Positions 1-7,084 of a stretch of DNA of 64,000 nucleotides are shown here, in pieces. The stretch's first letter is position 1. Every line of letters starts with the position of its first letter. The DNA lies in assembly GCF_000620505.1 (NCBI RefSeq), contig NZ_JIBC01000006.1, positions 124,001-188,000 of the forward strand, written 5' to 3'. A program made the translations under genes and the position numbers. This DNA is from Sulfitobacter sp. 20_GPM-1509m. GTDB taxonomy: Bacteria; Pseudomonadota; Alphaproteobacteria; Rhodobacterales; Rhodobacteraceae. The notes under the pieces are model-generated. The model was not told where the DNA came from and ran no database searches. It was given only the letters and a program-made list of their open reading frames with translations.

Positions 1-2
1 GC

Positions 3-308
3 ATCTGGATCGGCGGCGATTACCAATCAGCCATTGCCTCCTGCCGCTCGTTCACGATGCGTGGCCTGTGCGTGTCTGTCCAGCCCGTCGATTACATCTA
101 CACGATGGGCGCGGAGGCTGGCGTATGCGTCACACTGATTAATTACCCACGCTTCCCCGCAACATCCCACGAGATCGAGGCCACGGCAACCGAGCTAGGC
201 CACTTCCTCTGCGAAGAACTTTGTCAAGGCAGCTTCACCGTCGAAGGCCCACAGGAAACTACGTGGTTCAGCCATCGCACTGGCGATCAAACGGAGGCCC
301 GCACATGA
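3..308 (+). CDS. Phage hypothetical protein, 5' end outside window
   Basis: An open frame runs from the window edge to a TGA at 306-308, so the start codon lies to the left. The visible part is about 101 residues; an internal ATG at 57 is not a credible start because the reading frame upstream is equally protein-like. It contains several cysteines and aromatic residues but no motif I recognise. Its stop overlaps the ATG of the next gene (ATGA), the arrangement used by most genes in this early block, which points to translational coupling in one rightward operon. Function unknown. Confidence 0.6.
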   Translation: MWIGGDYQSAIASCRSFTMRGLCVSVQPVDYIYTMGAEAGVCVTLINYPRFPATSHEIEATATELGHFLCEELCQGSFTVEGPQETTWFSHRTGDQTEART

Positions 309-514
309 CCATTCACAGCACCCCCCACGCACAGACAGCCATGCTGGCACAGGTAGCCGTTATCTGCCGCCGTGCTGACCTGGCGGACACGCAAGCCGCC
401 TACGACCGCGCGCGCCTTCTCCAGCAGAGCCGCCGCGCCGCTGACATACTGCCGCACCTGAGAGCCGCACGCCACGCGCTGCTAAAGGCGGAACTGGAGG
501 TGGGACGTGGGTAG
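305..514 (+). CDS. Small phage protein of unknown function (69 aa)
   Basis: The start chosen is ATG 305, which overlaps the preceding stop as ATGA; a longer reading from 221 would be out of keeping with this compact operon. The 69-residue product is rich in alanine, arginine and leucine, and predicted to be largely helical, with no cysteine pair, signal peptide or membrane segment. It overlaps the GTG start of the adenine methyltransferase gene by eight bases. I do not recognise a family; the likely role is an accessory of the early phage operon. Confidence 0.55.
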   Translation: MTIHSTPHAQTAMLAQVAVICRRADLADTQAAYDRARLLQQSRRAADILPHLRAARHALLKAELEVGRG

Positions 515-1007
515 TTGGGAAGCATCTGGCGCATCTGATGAGTGGTACACGCCGCGCTTTGTCTTTGACGCATTGGGCGTGACGTTCGATCTGGATGTAG
601 CGAACAGCGCAATCGGCGGGCGGCACGTTCCGTGTAAGGCATCCATCGGGGCCGATAGCCTGTCTATGAATTGGCAGGGTTTCATCTGGATGAACCCACC
701 ATTCGGCGGGCGCAATGGCCTTGTACCATGGATGAGCAAATTTTTCGATCATGGCAACGGCATCGCACTGACACCGGATCGCACATCTGCGCCTTGGTGG
801 CAGGACGCCCATGCCCGCGCTGATGCGTTTCTGTTCACTCGGGGAAAGATCAAGTTTGAGCGGCACGACGGGACAATCGGCAAGTCGCCGGGATCTGGGG
901 TTACCTTGTGGGCATCAGGGGGGCGAGGCGTAGATGCTCTGTACCGCGCACGCTCTCTAGGCGCTCTGTCAGCACCCGCCACACCTGTAACCGTGGAGGC
1001 TGAATGA
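507..1007 (+). CDS. Phage DNA N-6-adenine methyltransferase (Dam family)
   Basis: Predicted to transfer a methyl group from S-adenosylmethionine to N6 of adenine in phage DNA, which commonly protects it from host restriction. The 166-residue protein starts with DEWYTP (residues 11-16) followed by a D-L-D-V-A segment, and carries the catalytic NPPF tetrad at residues 63-66; this order is typical of the short phage Dam family (PF05869), as opposed to the longer host Dam. The start is GTG at 507, preceded by GGAGG at about 496-500. It overlaps both neighbours in the early operon. Target sequence cannot be told from the protein. Confidence 0.85.
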   Translation: MGSWEASGASDEWYTPRFVFDALGVTFDLDVANSAIGGRHVPCKASIGADSLSMNWQGFIWMNPPFGGRNGLVPWMSKFFDHGNGIALTPDRTSAPWWQDAHARADAFLFTRGKIKFERHDGTIGKSPGSGVTLWASGGRGVDALYRARSLGALSAPATPVTVEAE

Positions 1008-1249
1008 TGGCTAGACGCGCATCCAAGGTCGATACCAATCAAGGCGAGGGGGCTGACATGGTCAATCACCCGCCCCACTACACGTCGCATCCGTCCGGCG
1101 TCGAGTGCATCCAGATCACCGAGCATATGGGGTTCAACCTCGGCAATGCCCTGAAATACATCTGGCGCGCTGACCTCAAAGGCAACGCTGTCGAGGATCT
1201 GGAAAAGGCGGCGTTCTACATCGCCCGCGAGATTGCGAGGCGTTCCTGA
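1004..1249 (+). CDS. DUF3310 family phage protein
   Basis: An 81-residue protein whose core, from VNHPPHY at about residue 20 through a conserved K-Y-I-W-R stretch to the C-terminal helix ending in A-R-E-I, matches the DUF3310 family (PF11753) found in many phages, sometimes labelled SaV-like or nucleotide-kinase-like without firm proof. The biochemical role is unknown. The start ATG at 1004 overlaps the stop of the methyltransferase gene; a second methionine follows at once and another lies just before the conserved core, so a shorter start is possible. The last base of its stop is the first base of the next ATG. Confidence 0.8.
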   Translation: MMARRASKVDTNQGEGADMVNHPPHYTSHPSGVECIQITEHMGFNLGNALKYIWRADLKGNAVEDLEKAAFYIAREIARRS

Positions 1250-1614
1250 TGGGTATTCGCACGATCGATCTGCCTTGGCCTTCTAAGCTGCTTACACCTC
1301 ATGCCAAAGGGCATTGGCGTCCAAAGGCGGATGCCACCAAAGCTGCGCGCGCAATGGCTAAGGCTGTGGCGCTGGAAAAGCCTCGGGTCAAATGCACGCC
1401 CGATGCCGTGATCTACGTAGAGTACTGGCCCAAAGCTTTTCGCGGCGACGTTCACAACATGCACGGCAGAATGAAGGCGTATATCGACGGGATAGCCGAT
1501 GCGATGGGCTGTGACGACAAAGGTTTCCGCGTGGACTTTCCTGCCGTTTGGGCTGGACGTGATCCGGTCGGCAAAGTGGTTTTCCGCATAGTGGAAACTG
1601 GGGGTGTTTCGTGA
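1249..1614 (+). CDS. RusA-like Holliday junction endonuclease, variant active site
   Basis: RusA nucleases resolve four-way DNA junctions during phage recombination and replication. The 121-residue length and the C-terminal layout D67-V-H69-N70 followed by D89-D90 agree with the RusA family, in which two aspartates of a D-x-D-N motif and a later aspartate bind the metal. Here the second aspartate of the D-x-D-N motif is histidine (H69), so metal binding may be altered or the protein may be a RusA-fold relative with another role. It lies between DUF3310 and the DUF1376 replication-type gene, as expected for a recombination function. Its stop overlaps the next GTG start. Confidence 0.65.
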   Translation: MGIRTIDLPWPSKLLTPHAKGHWRPKADATKAARAMAKAVALEKPRVKCTPDAVIYVEYWPKAFRGDVHNMHGRMKAYIDGIADAMGCDDKGFRVDFPAVWAGRDPVGKVVFRIVETGGVS

Positions 1615-2381
1615 GCAACCTGCCGTATTACCCTCGCTATCCGCGTGACTTCTTTGAAGGGACCGCTGGCATGTCCCTCGAAGAAAAGGGGGCATACGGT
1701 CTTGTCTTAGACCTGATCTACATGATGGGCGCGCGGGGTCTTCCCGATGATCCGCAGTACATCGCAGGGCAGATTGGAACGTCTGTTCGCAAGTGGAATT
1801 CACTGCGCAAATCCCTGATCGAACGCGGCAAGCTATACGCTGATAACGGGATTATCTCGAATAAAAGAGCAGATAAAGTCAAGATAAAGCAGAGATCATA
1901 TCAAGATAATCAGGCTGAAAACGCGCGCGGATCGAGCAAAAACAAAGACTTAGAGAAGCCGTCGCCGACATATCGCGAAGATACAGATACAGACAAAAAT
2001 AAGATTGATGATGATAGCGCCCGCGAGGATCTGACTTTTCGTGAGCAGGTCTTGGTAAAAGCTGGCCATCCGGCATCAGGCATCACAGCAACTGGCAAGA
2101 TCGTCGGCAACCAAGCGGACATGGCGGCGCTCAACAGGGCCATGACAGACCTTGGTCTAAGCCAATCCGAAGTGCTGGCCGTGGTCGCAGAGACCGCGCA
2201 ACGAAAGCGCGACGGCCCCCCATCCAGCCTGAACTATTTCATCGAGCCGCTGCGGAAGTTCGCAGGGGCCAAGAACGCACCGAAAATCAAAGCAATCGAC
2301 GGAGGCCGCAATGGCGAACGAACTAGCAAATCAGAGATTCGACAACATGCCTTCATCGGAGGTGCGACGGGTTCATCGTGA
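1611..2381 (+). CDS. DUF1376 (YdaU-like) phage replication-type protein
   Basis: The N-terminal 80 residues begin with L-P-Y-Y-P-R-Y-P-R-D-F and continue as a winged-helix-like block typical of DUF1376 proteins, which occupy the replication-initiator position in many temperate phages. Residues about 85-140 are a lysine, aspartate and serine rich linker, and the remainder is a helical domain. The start is GTG 1611, overlapping the RusA stop. The linker is encoded by clearly AT-richer DNA than its neighbours (1855-2030), which suggests a low-complexity tether or transferred segment. A direct role in replication initiation is inferred from family context only. Confidence 0.75.
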   Translation: MSNLPYYPRYPRDFFEGTAGMSLEEKGAYGLVLDLIYMMGARGLPDDPQYIAGQIGTSVRKWNSLRKSLIERGKLYADNGIISNKRADKVKIKQRSYQDNQAENARGSSKNKDLEKPSPTYREDTDTDKNKIDDDSAREDLTFREQVLVKAGHPASGITATGKIVGNQADMAALNRAMTDLGLSQSEVLAVVAETAQRKRDGPPSSLNYFIEPLRKFAGAKNAPKIKAIDGGRNGERTSKSEIRQHAFIGGATGSS

Positions 2382-2724
2382 GTGGATAGCTGGCCGCTCG
2401 TTCACCCTTCTCAGCCACTACTGGCGCGACGACGACAGCGAGGCTTTGACCGCCGCAATGGGCAAGGATTGGGCCGATGTGCTGGAAGGGCTGCCGCAGG
2501 ACTGCATCCAGAAAGCCTGCATTCAGTACCAGCGGGACGAGCCGCGTCGCAAGCCGACGCCGGGCGCAATCTACACCTTGGCCCGTGGGTTCATGCCCCG
2601 CCCGACGATTGTGCCCTCTCAGCCTGTTTCGGTTGAGCACAAAGAGCCACCGTGCAGCCCCGAAGTGGCGCAGCGCATCTGCGAGGAAGCGGGCTACACG
2701 CCGCGCAAGTTTGGAGACGAATGA
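2311..2724 (+). CDS. Phage protein, possibly a replication accessory (137 aa)
   Basis: Start ATG 2311 has a good GGAGG ribosome site at about 2300-2304 and overlaps the DUF1376 gene by 71 bases; a second in-frame ATG at 2347 is a weaker alternative. The product has an acidic helical first half containing S-H-Y-W-R-D-D-D, then K-P-T-P-G-A-I-Y, a pattern often seen in proteins that follow DUF1376 genes in alphaproteobacterial phages. It sits where a helicase loader would be expected, but no Walker motif is present, so the role is a guess. Confidence 0.6.
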   Translation: MANELANQRFDNMPSSEVRRVHREWIAGRSFTLLSHYWRDDDSEALTAAMGKDWADVLEGLPQDCIQKACIQYQRDEPRRKPTPGAIYTLARGFMPRPTIVPSQPVSVEHKEPPCSPEVAQRICEEAGYTPRKFGDE

Positions 2725-2909
2725 TGGACGGACAATTCACACCGCCGCAAGGCAATCGCCAATCGCTGACATACGACCAGCGCGACCTGCTGGAGAACAC
2801 GGTGCTGCCGACCGCACGACGCTGGCTGAAAATCCCAGGCCTTGAGAGCCAAGCAAAAACGACGCTGGCCTATTGGGGCGAGGATCTGCGGTCTGGGGGT
2901 GCAGCATGA
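2724..2909 (+). CDS. Small phage protein of unknown function (61 aa)
   Basis: Two tandem ATG codons at 2721 and 2724 overlap the previous TGA. ATG 2724 is preferred because the GGAG at 2713-2716 is then seven bases upstream, against four for the first. The 61-residue product has no recognised domain; it contains a conserved-looking L-P-T-A-R-R-W-L segment and a glycine-rich end. It is part of the overlapping early operon, ending in ATGA with the next small gene. Confidence 0.5.
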   Translation: MDGQFTPPQGNRQSLTYDQRDLLENTVLPTARRWLKIPGLESQAKTTLAYWGEDLRSGGAA

Positions 2910-3046
2910 CCGCTCAATTCGCCCACTGGACCCGCGACGACATCGCCCGTGCCTTCGACGTTCACCGCTTCACGATGTGCCGCATCGCCCGCATGACGGG
3001 TCTGTCGGTGCACGAGGTGAAGCGCAAGCTGGGAGGGGGCCAATGA
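2906..3046 (+). CDS. 46-residue HTH-like small phage protein
   Basis: Start ATG 2906 overlaps the preceding TGA, and its own TGA overlaps ATG 3043 of the next gene. The translated product has the pattern of a short helix-turn-helix: T-R-D-D-I-A-R-A-F, a turn, then M-T-G-L-S-V-H-E-V-K-R. That resembles the DNA-binding helix pair of small phage regulators or primase-like accessory peptides. Gene density, phase and operon overlaps support that it is coding. A strong GGAGG lies near its 3' end and serves the next gene. Confidence 0.55.
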   Translation: MTAQFAHWTRDDIARAFDVHRFTMCRIARMTGLSVHEVKRKLGGGQ

Positions 3047-3438
3047 CCGCCATGATCCGCCACCACACCGACATAGCCCACGCCCGCGCCACAACGCGCA
3101 AGCCGGTATTTGCCGCAGCAGCGCCCCACATCCTGCCAAGCTGGTACGAGGATGAATATGCGAAGGCATGGCACGCCCTGGCCGAGAAAGAGGGGCACCG
3201 CCCGCGTATCCCTATCGGCACCAGCGCGGGGGTTAAGACGGACGTGCAGGTCCGCCGGGAAAAGCTGCTGGAATACATCGCCAATAATCCATCCACTTCT
3301 GAGCATCTTCGCAACGTGACCCAATGCACCCCCGCAGTCGTGACCAGCGATCTGTACTGGCTGGAGGCGGCGGGAAAGCTGCAAAAGACCAAGCGCAACC
3401 CGCCCATCTGGAGCGTGGCAGGGGAGGCGGTGCAATGA
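3043..3438 (+). CDS. Winged-helix-like phage protein (131 aa)
   Basis: The start is ATG 3043, preceded by GGAGG at 3032-3036, overlapping the previous stop; the long upstream extension of this frame is not protein-like. The first 60 residues are rich in histidine and alanine with no motif. The C-terminal 60 residues, beginning R-R-E-K-L-L-E-Y-I, read as a winged helix (an N-terminal helix, an S-T-S-E-H-L helix, a recognition helix, then L-Q-K-T-K-R in the wing position). A DNA-binding accessory or regulatory role is likely, but the target is unknown. Confidence 0.6.
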   Translation: MTAMIRHHTDIAHARATTRKPVFAAAAPHILPSWYEDEYAKAWHALAEKEGHRPRIPIGTSAGVKTDVQVRREKLLEYIANNPSTSEHLRNVTQCTPAVVTSDLYWLEAAGKLQKTKRNPPIWSVAGEAVQ

Positions 3439-4139
3439 TCGCGGCGCTCTATGTGCAGACAGGCGGGTGTTATTTTGGCATCCCGGATATTGACCCTTGG
3501 GACGAGGGCCGGGATGCGCGGATGTATGGCGGGCCTGATGTGGTTATCGCCCATCCACCTTGCCAGCGATGGGGCCGCATGTGGAAGGGCCAACCAGGCA
3601 ACATCAAGGCCGGTAAATCAGAGCGCAAGGGTGACGACGGCGGTTGTTTCAAATCAGCGCTATTCGACGTGCGCCGATGGGGCGGCGTTCTGGAGCATCC
3701 AGAGGGCAGTCACGCATGGGCGCATTTCGGGCTGAATAAGCCGCCGCGCGAAGGTGGATGGGTCAGGGCTGGCGGCGACGGCGGATGGTGCTGCCGGGTG
3801 GAACAGGGGCAATACGGGCATTACTGCCCCAAGCCGACATGGCTGCTGGTCTACGGCGTTGCCCCCGAGGATCTGCCGGAACTGCGATGGGGCGTGAACC
3901 CGGTCCGGGACGAGGATTTTCCCCCGGACGTCGTAGCGCGCCACGGGATCGAGTATTGCCGCAAGGCTGGCCTGATGGCGTTCAAGGGCGGCGGCAAAGA
4001 CAGCAACCCACGCATCGCCACACCACCGGAGTTTCGCGACCTTCTGATTTCCATGGCCAAGATGGCGGGCAGCCCAATGACCCATCCCCAGCAAATCCCC
4101 CAATTGATAGGCACGGCAATACTGGAGGGCGGGCAATGA
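3435..4139 (+). CDS. Cytosine-methyltransferase-like phage protein
   Basis: A 234-residue protein with HPPCQRW at residues 40-46, resembling the P-C-Q catalytic loop of C5-cytosine methyltransferases, preceded by a D-V-V-I-A strand and followed at about residue 87 by L-E-H-P. The N-terminal F-x-G-x-G SAM-binding motif of full enzymes is not evident, and the length is short, so this may be a divergent or single-domain relative of unknown activity. Similar proteins sit in early operons of alphaproteobacterial phages, usually called hypothetical. Start ATG 3435 overlaps the preceding stop. Together with the Dam gene it suggests phage DNA modification. Confidence 0.6.
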   Translation: MIAALYVQTGGCYFGIPDIDPWDEGRDARMYGGPDVVIAHPPCQRWGRMWKGQPGNIKAGKSERKGDDGGCFKSALFDVRRWGGVLEHPEGSHAWAHFGLNKPPREGGWVRAGGDGGWCCRVEQGQYGHYCPKPTWLLVYGVAPEDLPELRWGVNPVRDEDFPPDVVARHGIEYCRKAGLMAFKGGGKDSNPRIATPPEFRDLLISMAKMAGSPMTHPQQIPQLIGTAILEGGQ

Positions 4140-4345
4140 CCCGCATCAGCAGCATCTACAGCCGCGCCCATGCAGACCCACCCACAGGCGCAGAGGCAGA
4201 GCGCCGGAACCAGGTTGCGTTCCAAGAGGCATGGCAGCTTCACGGGCTGTTCTGCATCGACCCCACCACGATCCAAGACGACTGGACACGGCAGGTTGTC
4301 GTGAACCTCGCTAACCAACGGTACATGAAGAGGGCAGAGACATGA
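4136..4345 (+). CDS. Small phage protein of unknown function (69 aa)
   Basis: ATG 4136 overlaps the preceding TGA (ATGA) and its own stop overlaps ATG 4342. The 69-residue product contains a central E-A-W-Q-L-H-G-L-F helix and a C-terminal Q-V-V-V-N-L-A-N-Q-R-Y helix, with no transmembrane segment or metal-binding pair. No family recognised. Its place directly before a putative late-switch protein is the only contextual clue. Confidence 0.5.
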   Translation: MTRISSIYSRAHADPPTGAEAERRNQVAFQEAWQLHGLFCIDPTTIQDDWTRQVVVNLANQRYMKRAET

Positions 4346-4914
4346 GCAGCAAAGCCGCGAAGCGTCGCAAGGCATACCGTGCACAGTCCGCAAAGGCGGT
4401 CAGTGTCGCGGCAATGCCTGATCACTGGGACATGGGTGCCAGAGGCCAAGCCAACCGCATAGGGCTGGTGCAAGAGCCTGTGACATGGACCAACGACAAG
4501 GGGGAGCAGGTCAACCCGAACAACGTAAAGCGGATGCGCCGCGTTGACATGCTCCAGAAGTACGCCAAGGACGGGGTGATCAGCGACCGGCAACTGACCG
4601 CTGGCGCGGTTCTGCGTGACGCATGGGCCAAGACCGAGATGGGACAGGGCCGGGACTACAGCGACCCCGTTGTGGATAGCAGCCCCAAGCCGGACCAAGC
4701 GATTGATATCCGCATTGATCGCATGAGCCATTACATCGCCATCACGCGGCTTATCCCAGCAGGCGACGATTCGATATTGCAGGCGGTGGCGTGTGAGGGC
4801 AGAGCCATTGCGCACCTGCGTGAGTATCGCTGGCGGAACCTGCCAAAGGGCAAGGTGCACCTGGCTGATGCGCTGGAGCGACTGGCGGACAGACTTGAGC
4901 GCAGAAGGGGTTGA
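4342..4914 (+). CDS. Last gene of early block, possible DUF6456-like DNA-binding protein
   Basis: A 190-residue basic protein. The N-terminus is lysine/arginine rich (S-S-K-A-A-K-R-R-K). The middle contains M-R-R-V-D-M-L followed by K-D-G-V-I-S-D-R-Q-L-T-A-G, similar to the helix that begins DUF6456-type alphaproteobacterial proteins. The C-terminal half is helical, ending R-L-A-D-R-L-E-R-R-R. As the last gene before the gap that precedes the terminase genes, it is placed where late-gene activators are often found, but this is inference. ATG 4342 overlaps the previous stop. Confidence 0.5.
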   Translation: MSSKAAKRRKAYRAQSAKAVSVAAMPDHWDMGARGQANRIGLVQEPVTWTNDKGEQVNPNNVKRMRRVDMLQKYAKDGVISDRQLTAGAVLRDAWAKTEMGQGRDYSDPVVDSSPKPDQAIDIRIDRMSHYIAITRLIPAGDDSILQAVACEGRAIAHLREYRWRNLPKGKVHLADALERLADRLERRRG

Positions 4915-5315
4915 CTGCACGCCTTAAAAGGGCGATGATGATTTATCGCAAGAGGTGGCAGAGATGCTGCCTTTTTCGATTCCAGCCGCTCTGATGCGGA
5001 TATCTGGTGCCTGTCTTGTGGCAGGATTGTAAGGGTCGCAACCTTGACAGATATCCCCATGAGCGCGGCGGGCTTGCGCACCCCACACCATTCTTAGCAC
5101 GTCACCCGCTCAACCCTTTCTCAGCCCATACAGGCAGAGCCACACTTTCCCCCGTGCGCTCCTTCATCGGCCCACCCCCACCGAACAAAACCCATCATGC
5201 GCTCCAAGGGGCGTCAAAGCCGTGCGCGGATAGTTCATTTTGGCGGCTAATATGGGGCGGGGGCTTCACAACAACCAGCAGAGAGGCGCGCCCCAAGAGC
5301 GGCGCGAATTTGCAT
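4915..5315 (+). other. Non-coding gap between early and late phage genes
   Basis: About 400 bases without a convincing gene. The frame of the terminase small subunit is open back to 5007, but the translation there is proline and serine rich and unlike a protein. The stretch holds a short terminator-like hairpin (4957-4976) near its left end and probably the late-operon promoter. A TTGACA at 5044-5049 has no matching -10 box, and a TAATAT at 5248-5253 has no clear -35 box, so no promoter is assigned. No repeat longer than about ten bases was noticed. Confidence 0.5.
4957..4976 (+). terminator. Weak intrinsic terminator after early operon
   Basis: GGCAG (4957-4961), loop AGATG, CTGCC (4967-4971), then five T (4972-4976). 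The five-pair stem is short, so termination may be partial. It lies about 40 bases after the last early gene, consistent with an early-to-late boundary that could be overridden by an antiterminator. Confidence 0.45.
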
Positions 5316-5756
5316 ATGCCAGGACAGGGACGGCCATCGGCCTACAGCGCGGCCATTGCGCAAACCATTTGCGAGCGTTTGGCCGAGGGTATGACCTTGC
5401 GGGAAATATGCAGAGCAGAGGACATGCCGCCAGAAAGCACGGTGCGGCTTTGGGCGCTTGATGATCGCGAGGGTTTTTCTGCGCATTACACGCGGGCCAG
5501 AGAGATTGGCTATCACGTAATGGCTGATGAACTGATGGAGATTGCAGACGACGGTCGCAACGATTTCACCAGTAGAAACGCGGGCGATGCTGAGGCGGTT
5601 TTGAACGGTGAGCATATCCAACGATCCCGCCTTCGGGTCGATACGCGCAAGTGGATGTTGAGCAAGGTTCTGCCCAAGATTTACGGCGACAAGCTGGATC
5701 TGAACCACGGCGGCGGACTAAAGGTCACAATCTCCGGCGATGATGCGGACCTGTGA
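5316..5756 (+). CDS. Terminase small subunit (Sf6 gp1-like)
   Basis: The small terminase subunit binds the packaging (pac) site and recruits the large subunit. The 146-residue product begins with G-R-P-S-A-Y and then a helix-turn-helix (residues about 10-45: A-Q-T-I-C-E-R-L then M-T-L-R-E-I-C), continues with an oligomerisation-type helical core and ends with K-W-M-L-S-K-V-L-P-K-I-Y-G-D-K, the hallmark of Sf6/P22-type small terminases. The start ATG 5316 places the HTH at the N-terminus as usual; the ribosome site is weak. The following gene starts at a GTG overlapping this stop. In P22 the pac site lies inside this gene. Confidence 0.85.
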   Translation: MPGQGRPSAYSAAIAQTICERLAEGMTLREICRAEDMPPESTVRLWALDDREGFSAHYTRAREIGYHVMADELMEIADDGRNDFTSRNAGDAEAVLNGEHIQRSRLRVDTRKWMLSKVLPKIYGDKLDLNHGGGLKVTISGDDADL

Positions 5757-7084
5757 AGCACGACCAGTCGCAGTTTCAACTGACGGAAAAGCAGTGCGAG
5801 GTTCGCAAGGTCTTTGCGACAGGGGCCAAGTACTTCCTCGTTTACGGCGGGTCACGGTCGGGCAAGACGTTCTTCATCATCTACGCAATCATCACGCGGA
5901 TGCTGAAAGCGCCGGGGTCTCGGCACGTTGTATTCCGCCAGGACGGCGTTGATGCGAAGCAGTCGATTGGCAACGAGACGGTGCCAGCGGTTCTATCTCT
6001 GGCATATCCGGGGCTGGAACTTCGGTGGCGCGAGAAAGACGGATACTTTGAGGCACCGAACGGCTCTCAGCTTTGGCTGGCGGGGCTGAAAGACAAAGAA
6101 CGGCTCGACAAGGTTCTGGGCAAGGAGTACGCGACGGTCTACCTGAACGAAGCCTCGCAGATCACGCTAGAGGCTTACACGACGGTCCTGACGCGCTTGG
6201 CGCAGTCGGTCATGCAGGTGGACGGGCGCAGGCTGGCCCTCAAGTGCTACATCGACCTTAACCCGACGGTTTCGGCGCACTGGACCTACCAGATGTTCGT
6301 GCTGGGCATTCACCCGGACGGCAGCTTTGCCATACCGGACCATGCGGAAAATTACCGCTACATCACGGTTAACCCCGTGGATAATTCGGACAACCTGCCG
6401 CCCGACTACATCGAGAGCCTGCGCAACATGCCGGAGCGGCAGCGCAAGCGTTACTTCGAGGGCGCATTCACGGCAGACGACGACAACGCGCTTTGGCGTC
6501 GGGGCTACATCAAGCACGACAACCCGCCAGAAATGAAGCGGATCGTTGTGGCGATTGACCCGGCTGCAAAGTCTGAGGTCGGATCCGATGAAACCGGCAT
6601 TATCGTGGCCGGTCTTGGCATTGATGATCGCGGCTACATCCTCTCGGATGACAGCGGAAAGTACCGCCCCGAGGAATGGGCGCGTCGGGCGATCAGTCTG
6701 CACGACACATACGAGGCTGACTGCATCGTTGCAGAGGTGAACCAAGGCGGCGAAATGGTCGAGGCCATGATCAAAGCCGCCGCGCGAGGCCGGACGATCC
6801 GATACAGGGCCGTCACAGCCACGCGGGCCAAGCAGGTACGGGCAGAGCCAATCGCAGCCCTCTACGAGCAGAGCAAGGTTCGTCACGCGGAGTCATTCCC
6901 GCAGCTTGAAGATCAGATGTGCGCATTCACCATCGGCTTTGACCGGAAGGCGCAGGGATATTCGCCTGACCGCGTTGATGCGCTGGTTTGGGCACTCACA
7001 GAACTATTTCCGTCAATCGCCAAGCCTGTGAAGGCGGTGGATTACTTCGGAAGCACCAGCGCAACAGGATGGATGGGCGGATGA
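5753..7084 (+). CDS. Terminase large subunit (packaging ATPase/nuclease)
   Basis: The motor that translocates DNA into the prohead and cuts the concatemer. The 443-residue product has a Walker A GGSRSGKT at residues 32-39, a Walker B-type Y-L-N-E at 130-133 with E133 as catalytic carboxylate, and a C-terminal RNase H-like nuclease domain starting at V-V-A-I-D-P near residue 265, with D-E-T-G and later S-P-D-R-V-D-A acidic positions. Start GTG 5753 overlaps the small-subunit stop. Length and order fit a headful-packaging tailed phage. Confidence 0.93.
   Translation: MKHDQSQFQLTEKQCEVRKVFATGAKYFLVYGGSRSGKTFFIIYAIITRMLKAPGSRHVVFRQDGVDAKQSIGNETVPAVLSLAYPGLELRWREKDGYFEAPNGSQLWLAGLKDKERLDKVLGKEYATVYLNEASQITLEAYTTVLTRLAQSVMQVDGRRLALKCYIDLNPTVSAHWTYQMFVLGIHPDGSFAIPDHAENYRYITVNPVDNSDNLPPDYIESLRNMPERQRKRYFEGAFTADDDNALWRRGYIKHDNPPEMKRIVVAIDPAAKSEVGSDETGIIVAGLGIDDRGYILSDDSGKYRPEEWARRAISLHDTYEADCIVAEVNQGGEMVEAMIKAAARGRTIRYRAVTATRAKQVRAEPIAALYEQSKVRHAESFPQLEDQMCAFTIGFDRKAQGYSPDRVDALVWALTELFPSIAKPVKAVDYFGSTSATGWMGG

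Noticed and set aside
5044-5072. TTGACA as a late promoter -35 box
   Set aside because: No AT-rich -10 box lies 16-18 bases downstream; the sequence there is GC-rich.
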